A stretch of DNA of 64,000 nt from NCBI GenBank assembly GCA_019925795.1, contig CM034307.1, positions 19,303,197 through 19,367,196 of the forward strand, given 5' to 3'. Numbering within the stretch: position 1 is the stretch's first letter; the number at the start of each line of letters is the position of its first letter. Below the pieces are notes generated by a model. The model ran no database searches, was not told the DNA's origin, and saw only the letters and a list, made by a program, of their open reading frames with translations. This document shows positions 1-10,089 of this stretch, in pieces. The position numbers were made by a program, and so were the translations under genes. The stretch is from Dendrobium chrysotoxum. Lineage: Eukaryota; Streptophyta; Magnoliopsida; Asparagales; Orchidaceae.

Positions 1-1312
1 GACCGCTGGGAGTTCTCATATGCATAATTATTGCATTTTCTTTCCATTTGTTAGGCACCTCCCTGACTACAGGTTCTAGCAGACCACCTAGCCTTTGAGG
101 GTAAGATCTCTCAAGGAGAGTCTATGCATTTTAGGATAAAATCCTTTTTTAAGCCTTTTTTAAAAAATGCTTCTTATCTAATTTGAAAATTCGAGTCAAC
201 TAGCATGCATCACATTAGTAATAAATCAAAATGAGTTTGAAACTTAATTGCATTTTTATTTCAAATTTTAGATCACCCAATATAAGTCGAGGGGCCAAAT
301 TAAGGATGCTCTAGATGTCGGCCCTATTCTCAAAAACTCAATCTTAAATAATATCCCTACCCACTCTCACATAAAAGATTAGACTCATGGCTTTGAAACA
401 CTTAGGTGGTTTAGCTAGCTCCCTAATCAAGGTCAGGGTAAGTCCAGATCTATACTACATTAGCTAGTTTCGAGTCACTGATTTTTAGTACCCATTTTAG
501 ACTTAGGTTCTGAGGCAGGCTCATGCTATAAGACCTCAACCTCTGGAAATTTAATCCCAACCTTCTAATAAAATTAACTATTTAAACTTTAATCTCTTTC
601 AATCAAATTCAAGCTCAATACATAAGTTAGGCTAGGGTGTTTCTGAAGTGATTCAGAATCTAGAAATTCTCCCTACCCTTCTTCCTTCAACCTCCAGAAA
701 GAACTGCTAAACTTTGATCCAATCCCATTTGAAAATCCCAAGCCTTACCTCTTTTGACATCAAGCTATGAAATACTAAATAAAATTTCTACCCCTATTTT
801 AATCAAGAGTGTTCGTAGTAAACTTCAATTTCCGTATAGTGTAATTAACTATGAGGGCTTGTGCTCGTAGGAGATTTAGAAACCTAGAATAAATTTTCAA
901 AAAATCAAATTTTCAAAACTCTGAATTAATTACCTTTGGGAAATTCAAAATTCAACGATCATTATCATCATATCCAAATAGTTGATAGTAGATGATATCT
1001 TCTTTCTTCGGGATGATATATCATTATATCATCATGATTTTGATTTTAAAATTAATTATCCCTTTATCCAAATTATCATAGTTAAATACCTGATTGAACA
1101 AACATTTTCATCCTCGGGGGTCATATGTAGTCCTTTCTCAAATTTGACTATGATAGTTAGGATGAATTCAAATTCTAAAATCTAAACCTATAAAGGAATG
1201 ATATCTTTACCTTTTGAGGTAATATATCATTTATGATGATGTGTTCAATTTCAAAATTAAACTTTCCCAAAGAGAATTAAACTTTTTCAAAATTATACTT
1301 TCCAATCAAACA
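1..1312 (+). mobile_element. Tat-family gypsy LTR, 3' part (truncated by window edge)
   Basis: This is the last 1.3 kb of a long LTR, in plus orientation. It matches 20640-21950 block by block and the reverse complement of 40736-42060 and 53981-55300. Shared blocks include the 'GGCACCTCCC...GCAGACCACCTA' block (54-95), a block near 410-450 that ends GGGTAAGTCCAG, the paired ATGATATC/GATATATCAT segment (985-1034) and the end TCCAATCAAACA. The CA at 1311-1312 aligns with the LTR ends at 21950 and 53981. About 20 bases after the end resemble a decayed Tat primer site (TGTCACTATCTGAGTGAATC, from 1316), but homology stops there because a minus-strand copia fragment follows. Confidence 0.72.
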
Positions 1313-1394
1313 GGATGTCACTATCTGAGTGAATCTAGTGTATATTTTATATATAGTCTCACAGGATTTCATGTAGAAGAGTTCATAATAATGT

Positions 1395-1800
1395 AGTAGA
1401 ATATTTAACCTAGACTATTTGACTTCACTAGTTCCCTAATATGTGATGCATAGTCTATCCCATACTCCTTCCTCGTAGCACATGTAGAAACTCTCATATA
1501 ATCTCTAGATTTTAATGCATAGAAAAAGAAATTCAAACATTTTATATTCAATTGAGCAAACTCTCTATCCTCATGACTATATTTAGTAATCGGGATATCC
1601 ATTTTAACTCCATTAACTATTTGGGATGGAAGTGAATAACAAGTTTGAATCATATGTCAAATTCTAAAATCAATAGATAGCAGAAATGTAGATATGTAAA
1701 TTTTCCAAAAAATTAAATGGTATATTATCAAATATAGGTGGATGAGTTATATAATAACCCTTTACGATGTTTCTATTTTTCAGATGTGCCATGGATCATT
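1395..1800 (-). pseudogene. Ty1-copia gag remnant (SIRE-like)
   Basis: Read on the minus strand, this matches the first 130 or so residues of the copia gag at 61333-61730. A THPP-FDNIPF stretch lies near 1770-1720, followed by a VNG-K--IP segment and then 'FFYALKSRDYMRVSTCATRKE', which parallels 'FFCALKFEDYMGIFTYMTGKE' in the better copy. One 82-codon piece (1405-1653) stays open, but the upstream part has stops. The fragment breaks off at 1395. Its primer site and LTR lie immediately to the right (1838 onward), so it is the 5' end of a minus-strand copia whose remainder is gone. Nothing beyond gag survives. Confidence 0.75.
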
Positions 1801-1837
1801 TTTCTCTAAGTTTTCTAAAATACTATTTATGAGAACC

Positions 1838-1849
1838 ACTCTGATATTA
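1838..1849 (-). other. Degenerate copia primer-binding site
   Basis: ACTCTGATATTA is the near reverse complement of the initiator-Met tRNA primer site TGGTATCAGAGC found intact at 61277. It lies between the gag remnant and the LTR, as expected for a minus-strand element. Confidence 0.6.
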
Positions 1850-1852
1850 ATT

Positions 1853-3214
1853 AAAAGTTTGATGTAGGATGTTAAGCCTAAGTGAACTATCCCTAAGCAC
1901 ACCAAGAGGGGGGATGAATTGGTAGTTTTAAAAATCCTATCGAAAAACACAAAATTATTTTTTAATTCTGCTATTTTTAACAACTTAAAAATAACAACAC
2001 TAGTCACCAAATGTAAAAGCAAATAATTTTATTAAAAGTTATAATAACAATGATGATATTTTAATCAACACAATAAAGCATCAATCATAGATTTTAAATC
2101 ATCAATTATCACAAAAATAAAATACAGAAAACATAAAGTGCAGAAATTAAAAACTAGAAAGAACACACTAGAAATTTTATATTGGTTTGATTAGACAATA
2201 CCCTACATCCACTCCTCAGAGTCCTCTCCGAGTATTGCACTTAACTTTAGTGTCTCTATTTTAGCCCCCATAGTTAGGCTGAGAAGCTCTTGCAATCTTT
2301 TCACCAACCGGTGTGGCAGAGAACCTTGACCTCCTTTCTCACCCTCTTGTTGATGGCAAGATCATACAGTATGATTATTTCAAATAACCTTGTTAGTACT
2401 ATATAGAGAATAAGGCAATATACGATCAGTTCAGTAACTATAGCTGATTGTCCAGTATGATTTGTTAATCATCTAGTACGATTAATTAAAATGACTTAGA
2501 TTATCATCCTGTATGATTGGCAATGATAAAATATCATCCCATGCAAAGATCAGGTCGTACACTACGATTTGGTCCAATTATCCTGTACGATCTGACTGGA
2601 TCAATTAATCCAAAATTATTTCTTAATTATAGGATTAATTTAGGCAATATTTAATTATATCAGATAGTACGATACCTATAATACAGTAGGTTTAGTTCAA
2701 ATTTTGAATTTCATAATATTACCTAAATTGTGATTGGAGGTTGGGATCTTTATTTCAACTGATTATCCTATATGATCAAGATCATACAAATTGATTAGTT
2801 TGAAAGTCTTTAATTATCATAATTAGTCATTTCATTAATTTTTTTGAATAATGTATCATACATTATGATTTGGATCATACAGTATGATTAGTTCAGAAAA
2901 TTATACTCCGAATTTTCTTATTATCTTACTCCCTTGAGTGTGTGTGTGCATGATCACAGAGTTTAGCATCCACCAAAATACATGATTTGACTCAAAAAAT
3001 ATAAAAATAAGAAAAATAAAATTATAGAAACTTTAGGACACTTAACCCTATTCTACCCAATCTTGAGTTGATCAATTTACATAATGTATGGTGGTACTAA
3101 ATGTTAGTGCATAAGAAAAAATATATGCAATAATAATATGAATGGGAGATAGCATAGTAAAGAATCCTATAATATTTGTTATCATCAAAATCACAAGACT
3201 CAGGTCCAAATTTG
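1853..3214 (-). mobile_element. SIRE-like copia 5' LTR (minus strand)
   Basis: Reverse-complement counterpart of the LTR at 59466-61274. Landmarks in plus coordinates are GGATGTTAAG near the LTR end (1868), a G-run GAGGGGGG (1905; the full copy has 14 C here), 'TGTGTGTGCATGATCAC' (2940), and the LTR start, where 'TTGTTATCATCAAAATCACAAG' appears (about 3178). The middle (2350-2890) is dense in near-palindromes such as ATCATAC-A-GTATGAT (2874-2888). A second minus-strand copy lies at 9140-9987, and the two align up to the LTR start (3130-3214 with 9900-9987). Confidence 0.78.
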
Positions 3215-3490
3215 CAGTAATCTCTAAAAAAATGGGTAACTGATTTTCAGCATAACATGTTTGTAGAAGAAGTTAATGTACATCTGAATTTGAGTTCTAA
3301 AGAAGAACAAAAAATGATTATAGCTTATGATGTCAAAAGGTTAAGGAATAAAAAGATCCCAATGGTTAAAGTATAGTAGAAGCACAAAATAAATGGAGAA
3401 GCTACTTAGAAAAAGAAATCTGAGAGGAGGAAATTATATCCTAATCTTACTCTTTGACCTAAATTCTGAAATGTTGAGGATGACATTTTT
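3215..3490 (+). pseudogene. Chromovirus (Tekay/Del-like gypsy) pol 3' end
   Basis: The plus frame from about 3256 reads VEEVNVHLNLSSKEEQ, then 'YDVKRLRNKKIPMVKV', and after stops a 'KHKINGEAT...KKKSE' stretch ending YPNLT. This is the signature of the last part of chromovirus integrase and the chromodomain region (an RNK-IPLVKV-W motif followed by an EATWE-like motif). Stops sit where family members have Trp (TAG, from TGG). The segment is followed within 50 bases by a polypurine tract and an LTR start, fitting the pol-PPT-LTR order. The upstream pol sequence is missing, replaced by the copia LTR at 3214. Confidence 0.7.
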
Positions 3491-3491
3491 T

Positions 3492-3505
3492 GAGGAGGGG
3501 AGAAC
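3492..3505 (+). other. Polypurine tract of the chromovirus
   Basis: GAGGAGGGGAGAAC lies directly before TGTTACACC at 3506, the usual start of Tekay/Del LTRs. It would prime plus-strand DNA synthesis. Confidence 0.75.
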
Positions 3506-3912
3506 TGTTACACCTATGGAAACTTTGTACCATTACACATGTTCTGACCCGTTGTGGCAAAGGTAACCTTAAGAATTTCAATGTATATCACCCCTTACAT
3601 GTATCTTGGTATATTTTGCATGTGTGTGAGTATCTCAATCTGGTTTGAAGTAGGTCCTAGTGGTATGTGTGCATGTTAGGAAATCTAAAAAATTTTCCTT
3701 GGGGTGTCATAGTGCTAGGTTTGGCAGCATTATGACTTTGAGCACTCTATTTTTGACCAAAATAATTTGAGTGTTGTGGAGCTGGTGGCAACACTGCAAT
3801 TCAACCTTCTTCTATAGGGAGTATTGCGGTGCACAAGAATGGGTGCCACAACGCCAAGCTTAAATTTAATAATAAATATTAAGGTTCATCATTTCAAATC
3901 CACTTTCAATCC

Positions 3913-3970
3913 TTTTGGCAACCAGCTAGAGAGAGAAAGAGTTTTGGCAACCAGCTAGAGAGAGAAAGAG
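3913..3970 (+). repeat. Perfect 29-bp tandem duplication
   Basis: Two identical adjacent units (3913-3941 and 3942-3970), each beginning TTTTGGCAACCAGC and ending GAGAAAGAG, inside the chromovirus LTR. No differences between units, so the duplication is recent compared with the decay around it. Confidence 0.95.
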
Positions 3971-5060
3971 TAGAAGTCTAGTGAGATAAAGCTAGGTTTT
4001 GGGCAACTCTAATCTATTTTTTGTTATCGACACAATTTTAAAAGTTTCTTGGATTGACGTAGGTTATATTCTTCCTACCTCAGCCTTAACAAATATGAGG
4101 ATTTTGAGGTTTTCTTGATTAAATTATAATTTTAATGAGGGAAAATTGGGATTAGTTTATATGCATAAAATTTTTATTGTGGTACTTTTTGTATGTTATA
4201 GAGAAGGTCATTCTACACATTTAAGTATTTTTCAAGAAAATGTATGCGAGGTAGTTCAAAAAAGTACATTATTTTAATTAATTATAAAATAATTCTAACA
4301 CTTAAAATAATATTACAGTACAATGAAACTTCAAAATAATGCTCTAAATAATCCCCTGTAATCTGGTGAATTTTTTAAATATTGAATTTCTACTCAATTG
4401 TTGAAATTTTAGTCTACTCATATAGCACACTATGAATTTTTATAAGCTTATTTATTTATATTTTGTGTACTGAATTTCAATGATATGTGTTTATCTGCTT
4501 GAATTATATGATTACGAGGAGTTCTCATGTGTGAGAAAAGTTATGTTCTTGTGTAAAATGCATAAGAAAGTCATAAGGGCCTAAATTTTTGAATATCTAA
4601 TACATGCTATGTATTGAGAGTTATAAGGGCCTATTTTTGATATGTCATCACAGGGAGTCATAAGGGCTTGAATTATGATATATGTTTCTAATGGGAGGCA
4701 TAAGATTCTAAGGGAAATAAATTAAGTTTTGCTCTTATTACTTTTAATGTATAGTCTGCTTTATTTTAAATATCTATAATTAAAATTATGCTTAGTAAAA
4801 TATGTTTCTATTGAGCTGCTTTTACATTCCATTAAATAAAAAATAAGTAATTATTTAAAAATTTAGATTGATGGGTATGACCAGCTAATTTGTGTTGGCT
4901 CACACTTATTATGCCTTCTATTTTAAGTTAAGGGAAAGGGAAAGAGTTAGTTGAGTAGCTGAGTTTTCAGGTTCTAATATGTCTAAGTTTGTATAGATAT
5001 TTTTTTTGGATTTTGTACAATCATGGCTAATTTATTTTATTAATTCTTTTCTGGTTTGTA

Positions 5061-5062
<2 letters not shown>

Positions 5063-5144
<82 letters not shown>

Positions 5145-5161
5145 CATACACACACACACAC
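5063..5161. repeat. (TA)n-(CA)n compound microsatellite
   Basis: About 39 uninterrupted TA units (5063-5140), then CATACATA and a short CA run. It is expected to be length-variable. Confidence 0.98.
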
Positions 5162-5230
5162 ATTTTGATGAAATGAGAGAAAATCTATGAATGAGTTATT
5201 TTATTATGTCTATTAAAGTTAATTAGAAGC

Positions 5231-6130
5231 TCTATTGTCTATTTTAAATTTTAATTGGAAGCAATGTAAAAAGTTCCGCTAAACTTAGATCTTGGGCTGG
5301 CCTATCCTAATTCAACACAATATGATCCATATATCAATGAGTCATATTGGGTTCAGTTATGACATTATAAACTAAATAAATGAATTGTGTTGTATATAGG
5401 GAGATATAATGACCAAACACTATACATGTGTGACATCGAGTGGCATAAGGACCTGGTAATACACATGTGAAATACTTGAGAGATTTAAGGGTATGATACT
5501 ATACATATGTAATATCAAGAGGCATAAGGGCTTGACACCATTCATGTGAAATATTTAGGAGGCGTAAGGGCCTAATATTATACATGTATAACATCACAAG
5601 GCATAATTAAGGGTTTGACATTATACATGTGAAATACATGAGACATATAAGAGCCTAAGGGAACAAATATGATATAATGATGAAAATGTGAAATACTTGG
5701 GTGATATAAGGTTTTAAGAGCAATATTGATGTGATCTGCAATGAAGTGTTGCTTATTTTAGTTTTTTATATTACAAATTGGACACCTGTCTTTACATTAA
5801 ATTTATATTAAAATATTATGTCTAATATCACTATTGCTAGTTCTATTATAAAATTTTCTAGGTTTATAACCTGCTTTATTTTTCTAATAAAATGATAAAA
5901 TTAAATATTTATTTACTATATTTGGTTATATTTAGAATTAGGGTAGGTATCGAATAACCTACTAAGCAAGTGTTATTCACTCTTATTTATTTACATGTGT
6001 AAATTTCAAGTCAAGGAAAAGAAAAATAACATATTAGGTAGATAAATAAGTATGTCTTCTATTAGTTGTTATTCTTTTGAACCAAGTAAGATTTTTAGCT
6101 AAACTAAGCTTGGGTTGAACCAAGAATTTG
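5231..6130 (+). mobile_element. Chromovirus LTR, partial second copy with short tandem repeats
   Basis: From 5400 to 5720 a unit of roughly 50-60 bases recurs about six times. Each has a TATACATGTG(A/T)AAT core followed by an AGGCATAAGGGCCT-like segment. The same vocabulary occurs at 4560-4700 in copy 1. The block at 5940-6030 (GGGTAGGTATCGAATAACC then GTGTTATTCACTC) matches copy 1 at 4870-4920. I see no coding sequence here. Confidence 0.5.
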
Positions 6131-6189
6131 ATTTGAATTGAATTTGATTAAGACAAATGGCTTGAATCATCTTTATTTAAATAATATCA

Positions 6190-6690
6190 TAAAATATCAT
6201 CATTAAGTACAATCACAAAATAATTTGAACTCGATTTGAAGACTCTATTCATAAGGTCCATAAGAGCAACTAAGAGCATTGGTTAATCCAAATGACATTA
6301 TGAAAATTCATATTAACCATATTGAGAACTTAAGATAGTCATAGATACATTGTTATTGTTCTTCGATTGGCGGTACCCAAATTGAAGGCCAATCTTATAA
6401 AAGAAACTAAAGAATCTTATGGTTGTTTACACAAATGGTCTATAAGAGGTACTGGATGTTTTTTTTTCATGATCAACTTATTAGATTCTTTGTAGTCAAT
6501 GTATGACTTGATACTTCAACCTTTCTTCTTTTTTTTATACTTCAATCTTTCTTCTTCACAAATAAGACCTGTACTCCCCAAGGTAAAACATTAAGTCTAA
6601 TAAAACTTTCATCTAGTAATTCCTACAATAATTAAACTTTAAGCTCTTAGAGTTTAATGGTTGGCATGTAATAGAATGCTTAGAAAATTT
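6190..6690 (-). pseudogene. Gypsy reverse transcriptase fragment (minus strand)
   Basis: The reverse complement has the order expected of the start of a gypsy/chromovirus RT domain. It begins with an LKELK-like segment near 6650, then 'GSTGLICEEERLK' near 6560, which corresponds to the W/S-GAPVLFVKKKDG motif. A 'KIGLQFGYRQ' stretch near 6390 corresponds to the DL-SGYHQ motif, and QYG-YEF near 6300 to the HYEFLVMPFGL motif. Several stops and at least one frame change occur, and the catalytic YVDD block is not visible. It is opposite in orientation to the chromovirus LTRs on its left, so it belongs to another insertion or an inverted piece. Confidence 0.62.
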
Positions 6691-6761
6691 TTGTGATACT
6701 TGGAACCAGATCTATGATGAAATTAAATTCATGATTAAGTGATAAGTGACGTAGAACAAAA

Positions 6762-7005
6762 TTATAAAATTATTTTGAGAGTTTGGAAAATATTTTATAT
6801 GCTTAAAATTATTTTGAGAGCTAGTAAAGTATTTGATATTCTTGAAATTATTTTTAGAGTTGGGGAAATATTTAATATTCTTGGAATTATTTTGGGAGTT
6901 CAAAAAATATTGGATATGCATAATATTAATTTTAGAGTTGGGAGAGTCCTTCATGTGTTTGAAATTTATTGAGAGTTTGCAAGACATTTAACATGCATAA
7001 ATATT
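6762..7005. repeat. 39-bp tandem repeat, about six units
   Basis: Units of the form 'AAATTATTTTGAGAGTTGG...' recur every 39 bases from 6766 to about 7000. Because 39 is a multiple of three, both strands stay open for about 80 codons here. Those frames are repeat artefacts, not genes. Confidence 0.85.
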
Positions 7006-7059
7006 ATTTTTACTTGAGTTTTTATTAAAAATTTTAATTATTATTATGAGAACTCTTTT

Positions 7060-7488
7060 ACATTATTATAAATTACTTATCATAATTTTTTTTAATGTCA
7101 ATGACTTGATTGAAATAAAATCCATTAATTATCACACCACCTTTTCATGGAGGGTGAAGGGAAATTCAAGAGATAATATACATTTTCAAATTTGATTTTT
7201 TGAGCTTCCATAAAGAATATTTAAAGCCTTCTTAGATGTTACAAGATGGTAACAATTTTCATTTTCAAGCAAGAGTAAAATTATTTATGTTCATTTTCAT
7301 GTATGGTTCGACCAACTAGAAAAAATTAATATTATTGTAAGTTTTCTTTTCTTCTTTGATTTGTAATTATAAACACCAATGTACTCTTTGAAATGAAATC
7401 AAATAGGAAGGAAATGGTTACTATTGATGGTTTATGGTTTTACTCTACTCTTTTTAAGATCTTGGTGTCTCTTCCATAAAATTATTAT
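7060..7488 (+). mobile_element. Copia-type LTR remnant ending in a primer site
   Basis: The final 130 bases (TATAAAC at 7368, then 'ACCAATGTACTCTTTGAAATGAAATC') have the texture of short copia LTR ends, and TGGTATCATAGT at 7489-7500 differs by two bases from the Met-tRNA primer site. A second such site, TGGTATCATAGC, is at 8333-8344. The left edge is undefined. I see no coding sequence between 7005 and 7488. Confidence 0.42.
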
Positions 7489-7528
7489 TGGTATCATAGT
7501 CTAAGCTTCTATACCTAAACATTATATT

Positions 7529-8283
7529 AGGGGTGTCAATTCGGGTTGACGGGTCAGGTTCAAGTCAAAGCCGACTTGACCCGGGCATAAATGGGTCAAC
7601 CCGAACCTAACCCATTTAAATAAATGGGTCAGAAAATTAAACTTGGATCTGACCAGCATGGGTTGCCAGGTTGACTCGACCCGACCTACGGACCCATTTA
7701 ATTTAAAAACCGGCGAGTCAGTAGCATTCATGGCACGTAGATCTTTTTACCCAAAAATTATTGGAAAGTGTAGGTTTAGACGGATGTTCACCTAATGAGG
7801 AGAAGCTAGTATGTGTTTTAGTCCCACTTCTTACTTCTTTCCATCAATGGCGCGAAGCAGATTCCACATGGCCACTCTATGGCTAGGTTCTGGTCATGTG
7901 GAAGCGCCGGCTTTGAATGCCCGAGGAGCAACACAGGTGAAAAGACCTTGATAGGAAGGAGTAGTGCGGCTCTGTTGTTGGTTTAAGATGGGATCTAGGA
8001 AGGACTGGAGAGAGAGGCTGAGTTCCTCAGCATGGTTGTTGCTTCTGTCGAATGTTGAGTGCCGGACTTTGGATGCATGATGTCTGACGGGTGCGGAACT
8101 AGAACCATACTCGAGTGTAGATCTATGGATTGAGGGTTAACTGGGTTGACCCGATAACCCCTGACCAATTTTTCAAACTAGTCAAAAATTTGAACCCGGA
8201 CCTGACCCGTTTCAAAAATGGGTTGACTCAAACCTAGATTTTTCTGGGTCGGGTTTCAGGTCGTGTCAGATTTTGACACCCCT
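7529..8283. mobile_element. Non-autonomous MULE-like DNA transposon with perfect 10-bp target duplication
   Basis: This 755-bp element starts AGGGGTGTCAA and ends TTGACACCCCT, an 11-bp perfect terminal inverted repeat. The perfect direct repeat ACATTATATT flanks it (7519-7528 and 8284-8293). A 9-11 bp duplication is the rule for Mutator-like elements; hAT elements give 8 bp. The sub-terminal parts are rich in GGGTCAACCCG/GGGTTGACCCG-type repeats on both arms. The middle (7740-8130) is clearly richer in G and C than its surroundings and contains no open frame of note. It encodes no transposase and interrupts the copia leader just right of the primer site at 7489. Confidence 0.85.
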
Positions 8284-8469
8284 ACATTATATTGATAAAT
8301 TCATTCCACAACCCACCACATTCCACATTATTTGGTATCATAGCACAGAACATCCACTTACATGCATCTGTTGTTGTACTTTGGTGAGTATTTTTAATAT
8401 ATCCATATGCAACTATATTATATATAACCATAAATATCTAAAAATTTATTGTTATTAACTTATCATTTT

Positions 8470-8471
<2 letters not shown>

Positions 8472-8511
<40 letters not shown>

Positions 8512-8530
8512 TTATTATTATTATTTTCAA

Positions 8531-8570
<40 letters not shown>

Positions 8571-8585
8571 GTTATTATTATTATT
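8472..8585. repeat. (ATT)n microsatellite, imperfect
   Basis: Runs of ATT interrupted by TTTTCAATTTT. The asparagine-only frame on the minus strand comes from this repeat. Confidence 0.97.
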
Positions 8586-9139
8586 ATGGTCAATTTCTTT
8601 CAAACATGTTAAAACCATAAAAAAGTAACTAGTAATCCTATGGAAACACAATGATTTTAAAAATAATAATTCATTACTCTATAGTCCCATTAGCCTGACC
8701 AACCAATATCAAAAAATGTTCTATCGACCTTTACACCATTGCAAATATCCATACAATTTCTATATATTCATCAGCATTTAAAATGTTTTTGTAATCAATA
8801 TAATAAATGTTAGGTTTTATAATAAAAGTGTAATTTGCATGAATAAAACTTATTATTGTACTTAACAATATTATGTATGAATATAAATCTTGATACCATA
8901 GAGATCATTTTAATATTTAGTAACGTAAGTAGTAATAAATCAAAGTGAAGCTATCTATGCATAATACTTTATTGTGAATAGTAAATAACATCAATTAAAT
9001 ATGAATTAATAACTCAATGTAAAACAACATGATTAACAACATACAAATATCTAAACTTATAACAAATGCCAAGGATTATATCCATAATGAAGAATAATAA
9101 ATTTACCATTTAATAAATAAAAATTACTTACCTTCAGAT
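8586..9139. other. AT-rich stretch with nothing recognisable
   Basis: No long frame, terminal repeat or match to other parts of the window was seen. It lies between the microsatellite and the next copia LTR fragment. Confidence 0.5.
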
Positions 9140-9987
9140 ATGTGACACAAAATTCCAAATTTGGTTCCAATTCAAACAAGGATAGAGATCGGCTAATTAC
9201 AATTCAATTGATTGAGCTGATCGTCTTGTATGATATGAAGCATCGTCCGGAAAGATTAGTTCTAACGACTTGGATTATAGTCCAATATGATGGCGGCAAT
9301 GTAAATATCAACCATGCAGAAATTGAGTCGAACATCATAATTGGCTCCAATTGTTCTGTATGATATGAGTCAAAATCATTTCCCTAATTATAGGATTAAT
9401 TTAGGCAAGATTTAATTATATCGTATAGTATGATACCTATCATATAGTATGATTAGTATATATTTTGAATTTCAAAATATTGCCTAAATTATGATTGGCG
9501 GTTCAGATCTTAATTTCAACAGATCATCCTTCACGATCTATATTGTACAATACGATTAGTTCAAATGGCTTTAGTTATAATCCTTCACAATTAGTCATTT
9601 TAATGATTTTCGAAGTAGCTGATCATATAGTATGATATAGATTATATAATACGATTAGTTCAAAAAATTATACTCCTAATTTTCTCACTTTCTCACTCTG
9701 TTGAGTGTGTGTGTGCACGGTCACCAAGTTTAGCATCCACCAAATACATGATTTGACTCAAGAAATATAGAAGTAAGAAAAACTAAAAGTACAAACTCTT
9801 TAAGACACTTAACCCTATTCTACCTAGTCTTGAGCTGATCAATTTTGCACAATGTATGATGGACTTGAATTGTTAGTGCACAAGAAAAATAGATATACAA
9901 TAATAACAATAATAGGATGCATAGTAAAGAATCCAGAAAGGTTTATCATTATCAAAATTATAAGTCTTGGGATCATATTTGCAATAA
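9140..9987 (-). mobile_element. SIRE-like copia LTR fragment (minus strand)
   Basis: Closely matches 2390-3214. Shared landmarks are 'TTGAGTGTGTGTGTGCA' (about 9702), 'TTTAGCATCCACCAAATAC' (9729), 'CACTTAACCCTATTCTACC' (9807) and the LTR start block around 9899-9987. It has the same near-palindromic ATCRTAC-style clusters (9220-9660). The part equivalent to 1853-2390 is missing, so this is a truncated LTR with no internal region beside it. Confidence 0.72.
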
Positions 9988-10089
9988 AGTTGTAATATTA
10001 CATGTTTTATTAATGATTTTTATTTACATTTTAATTTATCATTTACTAATTTATTTAAGTTTATATTTTCATATTTATATTCTCTCAAA

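Larger units (their letters stand above)
3506..5230 (+). mobile_element. Chromovirus LTR, copy 1
   Basis: Starts TGTTACACC right after the polypurine tract. It contains a perfect 29-bp tandem duplication (3913-3970), several 'CATAAGGGCCT'-type short repeats (4560-4700), a block with 'GACCAGCTAATTTGTGTTGGCTCACAC' spacing (4878-4910) and a long TA microsatellite near its end. The 4560-4960 part is repeated in diverged form at 5400-6030, showing two LTR copies. The exact right end could not be fixed. Confidence 0.58.

Noticed and set aside
6190..6690. Endogenous pararetrovirus RT
   Set aside because: Motif wording fits chromovirus gypsy RT, and the neighbours are gypsy LTRs; no movement-protein or coat-protein sequence was seen.
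6712..6987. Overlapping 77- and 91-codon frames on opposite strands
   Set aside because: They lie on a 39-bp tandem repeat, a multiple of three, so openness on both strands follows from the repeat.
7522..7731. Minus-strand frame at the edge of the DNA transposon
   Set aside because: It crosses the terminal repeat and consists of GGGTCAACCCG-type sub-terminal repeats; no transposase motif.
8463..8651. Asparagine-rich minus-strand frame
   Set aside because: It is the translation of an ATT microsatellite.
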